From: Alkalimonas sp.
GTDB lineage: Bacteria > Pseudomonadota > Gammaproteobacteria > Enterobacterales > Alteromonadaceae
Assembly (NCBI GenBank): GCA_022565655.1
Contig: JAIUMG010000169.1
Location: 1 to 7,279, forward strand
Reading direction: 5' to 3'
DNA length: 7,279 bases
Shown here: piece after piece, positions 1-6,181 of the stretch
How the letters are laid out: every line of letters starts with the position of its first letter
Numbering within the stretch: the first letter of the stretch is position 1
The notes under the pieces: generated by a model
Databases searched by the model: none
What the model was told of the DNA's origin: nothing
The model's input: only the letters and a program-made list of their open reading frames with translations
Made by a program: the position numbers and the translations under genes

Positions 1-27
1 ATTCGTCGGTAAATCAGGTACTTGCAT
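1..27 (-). CDS. 5' end of an unidentified gene downstream of the receiver gene (partial)
   Basis: Only the first nine codons are present, reading MQVPDLPTN, and the gene leaves the window at its left edge. The start is supported by a strong Shine-Dalgarno-like AGGGGA five bases upstream of the ATG, lying across the stop codon of the preceding receiver gene. That arrangement suggests translational coupling and a shared transcript with the kinase and receiver genes. The product cannot be recognised from nine residues. A further signalling protein (receiver, HPt, GGDEF or output-domain protein) would fit the context, but this is only a guess from position. Confidence 0.5.
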
Positions 28-32
28 CAAAA

Positions 33-38
33 TCCCCT
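33..38 (-). promoter_or_regulatory. Ribosome binding site for the left-edge partial gene
   Basis: The minus strand reads AGGGGA here, five bases before an ATG at 27-25, and overlaps the TAG stop of the receiver gene (39-37). This is the main evidence that a real gene starts at position 27. Confidence 0.5.
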
Positions 39-423
39 AAGGTTGCATCGCTTGTTGGTAAAGTTCACGCAACTTGTCACCCAACTCCATCGGCTCAAAG
101 GGCTTTTCAACCACAGCAATAGCCCCTGCATCCAAATACTGCTGTTTTTCGGCTTGCTGGATCTTTGCCGTCATAAAAACTACTGGTGTTGCAGTGAGTG
201 TAGGCAACTTTCTTAACTCTGCTAGCGTTTGTAGCCCGTCCATTTTCGGCATCATCACATCCAGCAAAATCAGCTCGGGTGCAAAATCTACTACTTGCTC
301 AAGTGCCGACTGACCACCATCGCAGCTCAGTAACTCGAGGCCTGCTACATCCACCAAGGCCATTTCTGCCACCATACGAATGGACTCATCATCTTCTACA
401 TGCATCACCCGTGTTAATTCCAT
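37..423 (-). CDS. Stand-alone response-regulator receiver (CheY-like REC) protein
   Basis: This 128-residue protein consists of one receiver domain and nothing else, so it should pass or accept phosphate or act through protein contacts rather than bind DNA. The receiver signature is complete: acidic cluster E10-D11-D12, phosphoacceptor D55 in LILLDVMMP, T85 in VVFMTAK, and K107 followed by Pro (EKPF). A longer open frame extends upstream to about 582, but that extension is antisense-frame sequence inside the kinase gene. The ATG at 423 is preferred because it begins immediately before the first receiver strand (MELTRVMHVEDD) and has an AGGA seven bases upstream. It lies 22 bases downstream of the hybrid kinase stop, so the two are probably cotranscribed and the kinase is the likely phosphodonor. 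Single-domain receivers next to hybrid kinases often serve as phosphorelay intermediates or motility and biofilm effectors; which one applies cannot be told here. Confidence 0.93.
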   Translation of the reverse strand: MELTRVMHVEDDESIRMVAEMALVDVAGLELLSCDGGQSALEQVVDFAPELILLDVMMPKMDGLQTLAELRKLPTLTATPVVFMTAKIQQAEKQQYLDAGAIAVVEKPFEPMELGDKLRELYQQAMQP

Positions 424-430
424 TGAAGCA

Positions 431-434
431 TCCT
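431..434 (-). promoter_or_regulatory. Ribosome binding site that fixes the receiver-gene start
   Basis: AGGA on the minus strand, seven bases before the ATG at 423. It lies between the kinase stop (448-446) and the receiver start and supports the 128-residue form over the longer frame. Confidence 0.6.
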
Positions 435-445
435 TTTTGCAGAGG

Positions 446-3331
446 TTAATCATTGAGAATAGTTTTAATACGCTGCGCCAGTTCAGCTGGCTCAATACGT
501 GATTTAGCAAAGGTGGCACTGACCTGCCCATGTTGCAACAACGAACTTTCTCGAGCCGAAAATACCACCACTGGTATATCACCTTGCAGCTGCTTCACAT
601 CAGCAAGTAAATCCCAACCCTCGCCATCCGGCAAACCAATATCCAACAGCAACAAATCAAAACGATGCTGACGCAGCAATATTCGTGCCTGCGTTAGTGA
701 GGCTGCTTGATGATAACGACATTTAGACTGCAGGTGCATCTGTACGATAGCGACTATGTCGTTATCATCCTCAACATGCAGCAAACGAGCCTCACTGTGC
801 CATGCTTGTTGCTCGAGTAATTGTGCTAATTTAGTGGCCAATGCGTCTGGCTGGATTGGCTTCTCTAGCCAGTCAATGGCATTGGCCATCGCACCGAGTT
901 GCAACTTGCCTTCTTGTATATAGGCCGAGATCACCAATACAGGAATGTCACGAGTTGGCAGATTATCGCGCAATCGTAAAAAGAAATCAGCGCCATGCTC
1001 ATTTTTTAGCTTTAAGTCCAGAGTAATTAATTTATAATTATTACACTGCAACAATCGCCAGGCTGATTCAATATCAGTTGCCCAATCACTTGAATAGCCA
1101 TCCTGCTCCAGCATCGCTTGCAACATAAGCGCGATATCCGCATCATCTTCCACAATTAATACTGCATCTAAATGTTGAGATGGTCTGGTATGCTCGGTTA
1201 ACGGCAACTCAAACCAAAAACAGGTGCCTTGGCCTGGCTGGCTATCCACACCAATCTGCCCACCTGACTGGTGAATAATTTCCCGACAAATGGCCAGTCC
1301 CAGGCCGGTACCACTTTGTTGCTTGGTGGTACCACTGTTGAGCTGCGAAAAGCGTTGGAACAAACCACTTATCTCTTCTGCCGTTAAACCAGGGCCTTCA
1401 TCGATGATATTAATTCGAATTGTAGAAGGCCGTTGCTCAGTAGTAATTCGAACAACACTGCCATTTGGTGAGAACTTCACCGCATTGGATAACAAATTGG
1501 CCATGACCTGCTGTATTCTGGCTGGGTCTGCCAATACCTGAGCAGGTAGCTCACTTTCCAGCACTAACTTGGTCTGGTGGTTTTGTGCATAGGGTGAGTT
1601 TTGCTCCACTGCGTCTTGCAGCAGTTCAGTCAGATCCAGTTGCTGTGGCATAAAGGTAAGCTTACCTGCCACCAGCTTTTCCATATCCAACAAATCATTG
1701 ACCAAGCTGGTTAAGCGCTTGCTGTTCCGCTCGGCAATGCCAAGCATTTTCTTGCTTTTTTCCGTGAGCTCACCGGCAGCGCCAGACAACACCAATGACA
1801 AGGAGCCCGCAATAGAGGTTAATGGTGTCCGTAGTTCATGACTGACGGTAGAAATAAATTCATCTTTCATTTTATCTAGCTGGTTGCGCTCGGTTAAATC
1901 CTGCACAATAGTCCAAATCATTTGCTCGCCAGCCGGGTTTTCAAAGCGCATCCCATTCAATTCAATATCAATTAAATGGCCATCTTTGTGGCGATATTGC
2001 TTGCGATAAGGCCCATAGCGCCCTTTGTTTTGCAGTGACTCCAGCTGTTTTTGCTCATCATCCGCATAAATCTCTGGCGTTAAATCCCAATAGCTTAGCT
2101 CACTCAACTCTTGCTGAGTGTATCCAACCAATTTTTCCATCGCAGGGTTCGATTCAATAAAAGCACCATCTTCCATCCGGTTTAACAATATAGGTAAGGG
2201 AGATAGTCGAAATAAAGCATCCAGCCGTTGCTCAGACCAGCGCAGTTGCAGCTGCTGCGCTTTGATAGAGTGCGCTGTCGCTTTTTGCAACCGAGCGGCA
2301 AAAAATACAATAAGCGAAACGCTCAGCAAAGCTGAAACCAGCCAAAGCCCCCAGATCCGCAGGTTTTGCTGCTGGTGAGCGGCGATCTGGCCAGTAATAT
2401 CTTGCCAGGCAACCAGCACCACATCGGCGGCTTGCTCACTCGGTTGTTGATAGCTGTACCAAGGCATTAGGCTGACTAAAAAGTGTTGCTGCTCTTGCTG
2501 AAAGCGCAGCATGGTTGGCTGAGCCACCTTATTTGGCAAGAGTCCCTGCTTCAGCCAGCTTTGTGTATGATTCCCGCTTTCGCTATCCAGCACCCAGAGG
2601 CTATGGTCGACTGCTGCAGATTGCTCTGACGGGTGAATCACTTGACTGATCTGCTTAGACAGCAGCACAGAAACACCTGCATCAACAATGCCTTGCTGTT
2701 GAAGCAACTGCTGGCGCTTAAAAATTAAAGTTTGAATGCCCAAGCCAACCTCAACAGCCCCTACGGTGTTCAGTGCAGCGTCTTGTACCGGCACCACGGC
2801 GCGAACGCCCATGCCATGACGCCCTACTTCGAGCGCAGCAATCGCCTCACCCTCGTTGAGCACCGACATCACCATTGGGCGAACATCCTGCAATCGATCG
2901 CTGTGCCGCTCTGGCCGGTGAGCGCGCAGCAAAGTCAAGGCATCAGGCGCTAAATGAAGATGCAATTGCCGGACAGCAAAAGGTTGCAATGCCTGCCATT
3001 GCTGCTTTAATTCGGGGAGTACGGCTTGTCGAATACGCTCTAGTGCAACGGCATCATCAGGGTCATTTCGATAATGACTGGCGGCATCAAGGACCGCTTT
3101 TTGAATATGGGAGTTGGCATGAACAAGATCAGCCGCGATTAACGCATCTTGCTGTAATTGCAGTTGCAATTGTTGCATTTGCTGGCTATTGGTGCGGTGC
3201 AATTGCTTAAGTTCAAGCTCAAAGGTGTGCAAGCGCTGCTGATGGGCCAGCCAAGCCGACAACAACATCACCACCAACAAAGTAAAGCCAATACTCAGTA
3301 GCCAAATGGTCGTTGCCTTGGTTGACTTCAT
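446..3331 (-). CDS. Membrane hybrid sensor histidine kinase: periplasmic sensor, PAS, HisKA, HATPase, two receivers
   Basis: A 961-residue inner-membrane hybrid kinase. TM1 spans about residues 8-29 and TM2 about 326-348, enclosing a ~295-residue periplasmic sensor that starts with a Gln-rich helix (about 30-62). The segment at 160-200 (GMGVRAVVPV, then VGAVEVGLGI) resembles double-Cache sensors of the dCache_3 type; that call is tentative. A PAS/PAC domain follows at about 366-485. The kinase core has an H-box SHELRTP with phosphoacceptor H498, N-box N612/N616, G1 DEGPGL (644-649) and G2 GTGLGL (674-679), all intact. Receiver 1 (about 722-840) has D729/D730, D772, S802 and K824-Pro. Receiver 2 (about 848-960) has E854/D855/D856, D897, S925 and K943, but Ser replaces the usual Pro after the Lys. 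No HPt domain is visible, so one must be supplied in trans or the relay runs straight to the adjacent stand-alone receiver. The ATG start gives a short cytoplasmic tail before TM1; its Shine-Dalgarno is weak. The ligand is unknown. Confidence 0.95.
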   Translation of the reverse strand: MKSTKATTIWLLSIGFTLLVVMLLSAWLAHQQRLHTFELELKQLHRTNSQQMQQLQLQLQQDALIAADLVHANSHIQKAVLDAASHYRNDPDDAVALERIRQAVLPELKQQWQALQPFAVRQLHLHLAPDALTLLRAHRPERHSDRLQDVRPMVMSVLNEGEAIAALEVGRHGMGVRAVVPVQDAALNTVGAVEVGLGIQTLIFKRQQLLQQQGIVDAGVSVLLSKQISQVIHPSEQSAAVDHSLWVLDSESGNHTQSWLKQGLLPNKVAQPTMLRFQQEQQHFLVSLMPWYSYQQPSEQAADVVLVAWQDITGQIAAHQQQNLRIWGLWLVSALLSVSLIVFFAARLQKATAHSIKAQQLQLRWSEQRLDALFRLSPLPILLNRMEDGAFIESNPAMEKLVGYTQQELSELSYWDLTPEIYADDEQKQLESLQNKGRYGPYRKQYRHKDGHLIDIELNGMRFENPAGEQMIWTIVQDLTERNQLDKMKDEFISTVSHELRTPLTSIAGSLSLVLSGAAGELTEKSKKMLGIAERNSKRLTSLVNDLLDMEKLVAGKLTFMPQQLDLTELLQDAVEQNSPYAQNHQTKLVLESELPAQVLADPARIQQVMANLLSNAVKFSPNGSVVRITTEQRPSTIRINIIDEGPGLTAEEISGLFQRFSQLNSGTTKQQSGTGLGLAICREIIHQSGGQIGVDSQPGQGTCFWFELPLTEHTRPSQHLDAVLIVEDDADIALMLQAMLEQDGYSSDWATDIESAWRLLQCNNYKLITLDLKLKNEHGADFFLRLRDNLPTRDIPVLVISAYIQEGKLQLGAMANAIDWLEKPIQPDALATKLAQLLEQQAWHSEARLLHVEDDNDIVAIVQMHLQSKCRYHQAASLTQARILLRQHRFDLLLLDIGLPDGEGWDLLADVKQLQGDIPVVVFSARESSLLQHGQVSATFAKSRIEPAELAQRIKTILND

Positions 3332-3374
3332 GCAGTGAGGTACCTGATATAGATTGGTTTTTATTAAACTCAGT

Positions 3375-3773
3375 CTAGTTCAGCATGCTATAGCGCGCCA
3401 CCAGACTGCCACAAAAAACGGCCAACAACCAACCAATTACAGAGGCAATCAAGTAGATTGATGCCAGCAAGATAGAACCGCTTTGCAACAACTGCAACCA
3501 CTCCAGACTAAACACTGAGAAGGTGGTAAAACCCCCGCAAAAGCCAGCCAGAACAAACTGCTTTTGTGCCTCACTAACTTGCCAGCATCCATGGCTACCC
3601 ACCATGGTGGCATAAAAACCAATAAAACCCGAACCAAGCAGGTTGACCAGCAAAGTCGCCCAAGGCCAGACTGCATCCGGCTGGTGCATTAGTGAAGAGA
3701 GCAACAAGCGCAGACAGGCTCCCAAGCCTGAACCAAGCCCAACCAGCAGATAAGTCACAGGCCGGATGGTCAT
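3375..3773 (-). CDS. crcB: CrcB/Fluc fluoride channel, second of a tandem pair (canonical subunit)
   Basis: A 132-residue, four-helix inner-membrane protein of the CrcB/Fluc family, which exports toxic fluoride passively. Family landmarks visible are R22 at the end of TM1, the TM2 motif WATLLVN with N44, and the TM3 motif GFCGGFTTFSVFSLE (77-91), with both Phe-box positions kept (F85, F88). The start at 3773 is chosen over an in-frame start at 3872 because it begins just before TM1, gives the usual family length, and its ATG overlaps the TGA of the upstream crcB as ATGA. Positive charges fall on the N-terminus (R4) and C-terminus (R127), and loop 1 has D33. This predicts an N-in/C-in orientation, the opposite of its partner. 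The hybrid kinase gene follows after 43 bases. Confidence 0.93.
   Translation of the reverse strand: MTIRPVTYLLVGLGSGLGACLRLLLSSLMHQPDAVWPWATLLVNLLGSGFIGFYATMVGSHGCWQVSEAQKQFVLAGFCGGFTTFSVFSLEWLQLLQSGSILLASIYLIASVIGWLLAVFCGSLVARYSMLN
3770..3773 (-). other. ATGA stop-start overlap between the two crcB genes
   Basis: The TGA of the first crcB (3772-3770) overlaps the ATG of the second (3773-3771). This is a typical translational-coupling arrangement for subunits needed in equal amounts. Confidence 0.85.
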
Positions 3774-4162
3774 GCCAGCCCCCAACAAAAGCCAAGGGTA
3801 ATGGCAACCAACCCAATTAACAGAGTTAGTAACACATTCAACAGGGCACGTTGCCACTGGCCGGCTTGCCATAGGCTTAAGGTTTGCAAGCTAAAGCTCG
3901 ATACAGTGGTATAAGCACCTAAAAAACCAATGCCGAGCACCAGCCATACTAACTGTGCTTGCTCTGCATCAGCGAGCCTTGCGGCAAGAAAACCAAGCGC
4001 CATGGCGCCACTACTGTTGACCAATAAGGTGCCCCAGGGGAGCACCATGCCAAGTTTTTGGCTCACCAGGTTGGTCAGCCAGAAACGCAAAATGCCGCCC
4101 AGAGCGGCGGCAATAAAAAACAACAACCAGAACCAGACAGAAAACGGCAGCGCCTGGCTCAT
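3770..4162 (-). CDS. crcB: CrcB/Fluc fluoride channel, first of a tandem pair (divergent subunit)
   Basis: A 130-residue, four-helix CrcB/Fluc protein with helices at about 8-30, 38-61, 70-97 and 106-128. Landmarks are LGGILRF with R26, the TM2 motif WGTLLVNSSG with N49, and the TM3 motif GFLGAYTTVSSFSL (79-92). In TM3 the first of the two conserved Phe-box residues is Val (V87), while the second remains (F90). Charged residues are K36 in loop 1 and R105 in loop 3, against R62/D65/E67 in loop 2 and none at either terminus, so the positive-inside rule predicts N-out/C-out. It starts 12 bases after the trpS stop and overlaps the next crcB by four bases, so it is probably cotranscribed with both. 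The most likely role is one half of an obligate antiparallel Fluc heterodimer. Confidence 0.93.
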   Translation of the reverse strand: MSQALPFSVWFWLLFFIAAALGGILRFWLTNLVSQKLGMVLPWGTLLVNSSGAMALGFLAARLADAEQAQLVWLVLGIGFLGAYTTVSSFSLQTLSLWQAGQWQRALLNVLLTLLIGLVAITLGFCWGLA

Positions 4163-4174
4163 CAGGTACCAGCC

Positions 4175-5179
4175 CTAAGGTAAAACGAAACCAACTGCAT
4201 CATAGACTTTCCGCAACGTGGTCGCAGCACGCGAGCGTGCATGTTCAGCCCCTTGCTGCATCACTTGACGCATCAGGGTTTCATCAGCACGAATTTCAGT
4301 AAAGCGTTGCTGCAACGGCTCCAGCAGACTGACCACAGCATCGGCCACATCGGTTTTTAGATGGCCGTACATTTTTCCTTCGTACTCTGCTTCCAGATCA
4401 GCCACAGTTTTATTCGTGACGCCACTTAAAATGCTAAGCAAGTTTGCCACGCCTGGTTTGGACTCAATATCGAACGTGACCCGTGGTGGGTCGTCGGAAT
4501 CAGTAACCGCGCGTTTGATTTTCTTGGCGATGACTTTCGGGTCTTCCAGCAAACCGATAAAGTTCTGTGGGTTGTCATCCGATTTCGACATTTTCTTTGT
4601 TGGGTCCTGCAAGCTCATCACCCGGGCAGCCACTTTCGGGATAAAAGGCTCTGGCACCGTGAACACATCGCCATGCAAGGCATTAAAACGCATCGCCACA
4701 TCTCGCGCTAATTCCAGGTGTTGCTTTTGATCATGCCCAACCGGGATCTGATTGGCCTGATACAACAAAATATCAGCCGCCATCAACACCGGGTAAGTAA
4801 ATAAACCAGCATTGACATTGTTGTTATGTCGCTCAGACTTGTCTTTAAATTGCGTCATTCGCCCCAGCTCACCAAACTGGGTATAGCAGCTCAGGATCCA
4901 GGCTAGTTGGCTGTGCTCTGGTACATGCGACTGCATAAAAATTGCTGAACGCTGCGGGTCAATACCACAAGCCAGGTACAGGGCCAGGCTATCTAAAGAG
5001 GCGTTGCGAAGCGCCAGCGGGTCCTGCCGGACGGTAATGGCATGCAAATCGACAATGCAATACAGACAATCGTAATCATCCTGCATCCGATCCCACTGGC
5101 GTAAAGCACCCAGATAATTTCCAATGGTCAGTTGTCCTGAAGGCTGTGCTCCACTTAACACGATCGGCTTGCTACTCAT
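4175..5179 (-). CDS. trpS: Tryptophanyl-tRNA synthetase
   Basis: A 334-residue cytoplasmic class Ic aminoacyl-tRNA synthetase that charges tRNA(Trp) with tryptophan using ATP. The length equals that of E. coli TrpS. The HIGH-type signature appears as TIGN (18-21) after GAQPSGQL. The KMSKS loop is canonical at 196-200 in KKMSKSDDNP. The tryptophan-pocket helix MAADILLYQ is at 133-141 with D136, and VGHDQKQHLELARD follows from 147. The start at 5179 matches the family N-terminus; its Shine-Dalgarno is only a weak GGA eight bases upstream. A sigma70-type promoter lies just upstream at 5247-5275, so trpS can be expressed apart from rpe. The enzyme looks complete and functional. In E. coli gph separates rpe from trpS; it is absent here. 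Confidence 0.98.
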   Translation of the reverse strand: MSSKPIVLSGAQPSGQLTIGNYLGALRQWDRMQDDYDCLYCIVDLHAITVRQDPLALRNASLDSLALYLACGIDPQRSAIFMQSHVPEHSQLAWILSCYTQFGELGRMTQFKDKSERHNNNVNAGLFTYPVLMAADILLYQANQIPVGHDQKQHLELARDVAMRFNALHGDVFTVPEPFIPKVAARVMSLQDPTKKMSKSDDNPQNFIGLLEDPKVIAKKIKRAVTDSDDPPRVTFDIESKPGVANLLSILSGVTNKTVADLEAEYEGKMYGHLKTDVADAVVSLLEPLQQRFTEIRADETLMRQVMQQGAEHARSRAATTLRKVYDAVGFVLP

Positions 5180-5221
5180 ACATAGGATCCATAGTTAACA
5201 ATAAAAAAGACTAAGTTGGTT

Positions 5222-5240
5222 GCTATGCCGGCTGCATAGC
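5222..5240 (-). promoter_or_regulatory. Perfect inverted repeat at the predicted 5' end of the trpS transcript
   Basis: A 7-bp perfect stem with a 5-base loop (GCTATGC-AGCCG-GCATAGC on the minus strand). Counting from the -10 box next to it, the predicted transcription start is about position 5240, which would put this hairpin at the extreme 5' end of the trpS mRNA. It could act as a stabilising 5'-terminal stem-loop or as a DNA operator. It is unlikely to be an intrinsic terminator for rpe, because the T-run on the minus strand begins about 13 bases beyond the stem. Confidence 0.5.
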
Positions 5241-5246
5241 CCCGAC

Positions 5247-5275
5247 ATTATACGTATTCCTGCATCGGCTGTTTA
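5247..5275 (-). promoter_or_regulatory. Sigma70-type promoter for trpS (and possibly the genes downstream)
   Basis: On the minus strand the -10 box is a perfect TATAAT (5252-5247). A 17-base spacer separates it from a -35 box TAAACA (5275-5270), which matches TTGACA at four of six positions. The -35 box lies three bases past the rpe stop codon. The predicted start near 5240 leaves a leader of about 60 bases before trpS. I saw no TrpR-like operator in it. Confidence 0.65.
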
Positions 5276-5277
5276 GA

Positions 5278-5952
5278 TTATTCAGCAACTTTTGCCAATT
5301 CAGTCCGCATGGCGCTAATCGTGGCCTGATAATCAGGGCTGTTAAAAATTGCTGAACCGGCTACAAACATATCGGCACCTGCCGCAGCTATGTCTGCAAT
5401 ATTATCGGTTTTCACACCACCATCGATTTCCAGCCGGATTGGTCGGCCAGATTGATCAATGATCTGCCTCGCTTGCTTGAGCTTTTCTAAGGTAGCAGGA
5501 ATAAAACTCTGGCCACCAAAGCCTGGGTTGACCGACATCAATAGCACTAAATCCACTTTGTCTAACACATGCTCCAGAACATGCAGTGGAGTTGCCGGGT
5601 TAAATACCAGCCCTGCTTCACACCCCTGCTGACGGATTAGCTGCAAGGTGCGGTCAATATGTCGCGATGCCTCTGGGTGAAAGCTAATGATACTGGCACC
5701 GGCTTCTGCAAACTGCGGCACCAAGGCATCGACCGGCTCGACCATCAAGTGCACATCAATAGGTGCCTTAATGCCATAATCTCTCAGCGCCTGACACACC
5801 ATGGGGCCCATGGTCAGATTGGGCACATAATGATTGTCCATCACATCAAAGTGAACGACATCGGCCCCAGCAGCCAGTACACGGGCAGTATCATCACCCA
5901 ACCGGGCAAAATCAGCCGATAAAATGGAAGGTGCAATTAGATAGGGTTGCAT
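5278..5952 (-). CDS. rpe: Ribulose-phosphate 3-epimerase
   Basis: A 224-residue cytoplasmic TIM-barrel enzyme that interconverts D-ribulose 5-phosphate and D-xylulose 5-phosphate in the pentose phosphate pathway. The N-terminus YLIAPSILSADFARLG is the family signature. The metal and catalytic residues are present: H35 and D37 in HFDVMDNHYVPN, H68 in DVHLM, and D177 in LEIDGGVK. The phosphate-binding regions NPGFGGQ (142-148) and VAGSAIF (197-203) are also intact. The ATG at 5952 is chosen over an in-frame TTG at 5970 because it reproduces the E. coli start (MKQYLIAPS against MQPYLIAPS); a GGAG lies 12 bases upstream, somewhat far. It is the first gene of the minus-strand block and lies 98 bases before trpS. 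No convincing promoter was found upstream. Confidence 0.97.
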   Translation of the reverse strand: MQPYLIAPSILSADFARLGDDTARVLAAGADVVHFDVMDNHYVPNLTMGPMVCQALRDYGIKAPIDVHLMVEPVDALVPQFAEAGASIISFHPEASRHIDRTLQLIRQQGCEAGLVFNPATPLHVLEHVLDKVDLVLLMSVNPGFGGQSFIPATLEKLKQARQIIDQSGRPIRLEIDGGVKTDNIADIAAAGADMFVAGSAIFNSPDYQATISAMRTELAKVAE

Positions 5953-6104
5953 AAGCAAATAGGTCTCCAACCAGATAGCGTGGCGCTACTTTACTGAATT
6001 TATGCATAAAAAGCACCCGAAACCACTGCACGAAAATCAGGCAGCAACGCACCAAAACAGCACATAACCAATCGTAAGGCTGCAAATTAATTCACTTAAC
6101 CAAC

Positions 6105-6113
6105 TGATATAAT
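6105..6113 (+). promoter_or_regulatory. Extended -10 promoter for the TorF-like porin gene
   Basis: The sequence TGATATAAT contains a perfect TATAAT (6108-6113) preceded by the TGn extension. No good -35 box lies 16-18 bases upstream (the region is AATTAA-like), which fits an extended -10 promoter. Transcription would start near 6120 and leave a leader of about 60 bases. Confidence 0.6.
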
Positions 6114-6167
6114 GGAAATAATTATTCTGGCATGCATCTTGGTAGTTCCATGTGATAATCAAAACAT

Positions 6168-6173
6168 AAGGGA
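6168..6173 (+). promoter_or_regulatory. Ribosome binding site of the TorF-like porin gene
   Basis: AAGGGA lies eight bases before the ATG at 6182, at good spacing, and confirms the start. Confidence 0.6.
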
Positions 6174-6181
6174 CAACTACC

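Larger units (their letters stand above)
5953..6181. other. Divergent intergenic region between rpe and the TorF-like porin gene
   Basis: These 229 bases hold the 5' regions of both blocks. The plus-direction promoter is listed separately. Toward rpe I see no good -35/-10 pair. Two small symmetric elements are present: TAGCG-TGG-CGCTA at 5976-5988, within the likely rpe leader, and a 12-bp palindrome TTTATGCATAAA at 5999-6010. Either could be an operator or chance AT-rich symmetry. Confidence 0.6.

Noticed and set aside
424..582. Upstream extension of the receiver gene giving a 181-residue protein
   Set aside because: The added residues lie in another frame of the kinase gene, have no receiver-like pattern, and the internal ATG at 423 has a good ribosome binding site and the normal domain start.
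2875..3210. 111-residue plus-strand open frame inside the kinase gene
   Set aside because: It is antisense to the kinase sensor region, has no recognisable domain or ribosome binding site, and the opposite strand is clearly coding.
3774..3872. 33-residue N-terminal extension of the second CrcB
   Set aside because: It overlaps the first crcB in another frame. The ATGA overlap start at 3773 gives the normal family length and TM1 position.
13..4169. ATCAGGTAC occurring three times near gene starts (13-21 plus, 3348-3340 minus, 4161-4169 plus)
   Set aside because: Some 9-base words are expected to occur three times in 7.3 kb on two strands by chance, the copies are in mixed orientations, and one lies inside coding sequence.
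5222..5240. Hairpin as an intrinsic terminator of rpe
   Set aside because: The minus-strand T-run begins about 13 bases after the stem and the stem overlaps the predicted trpS transcription start, so a promoter-proximal role fits better.
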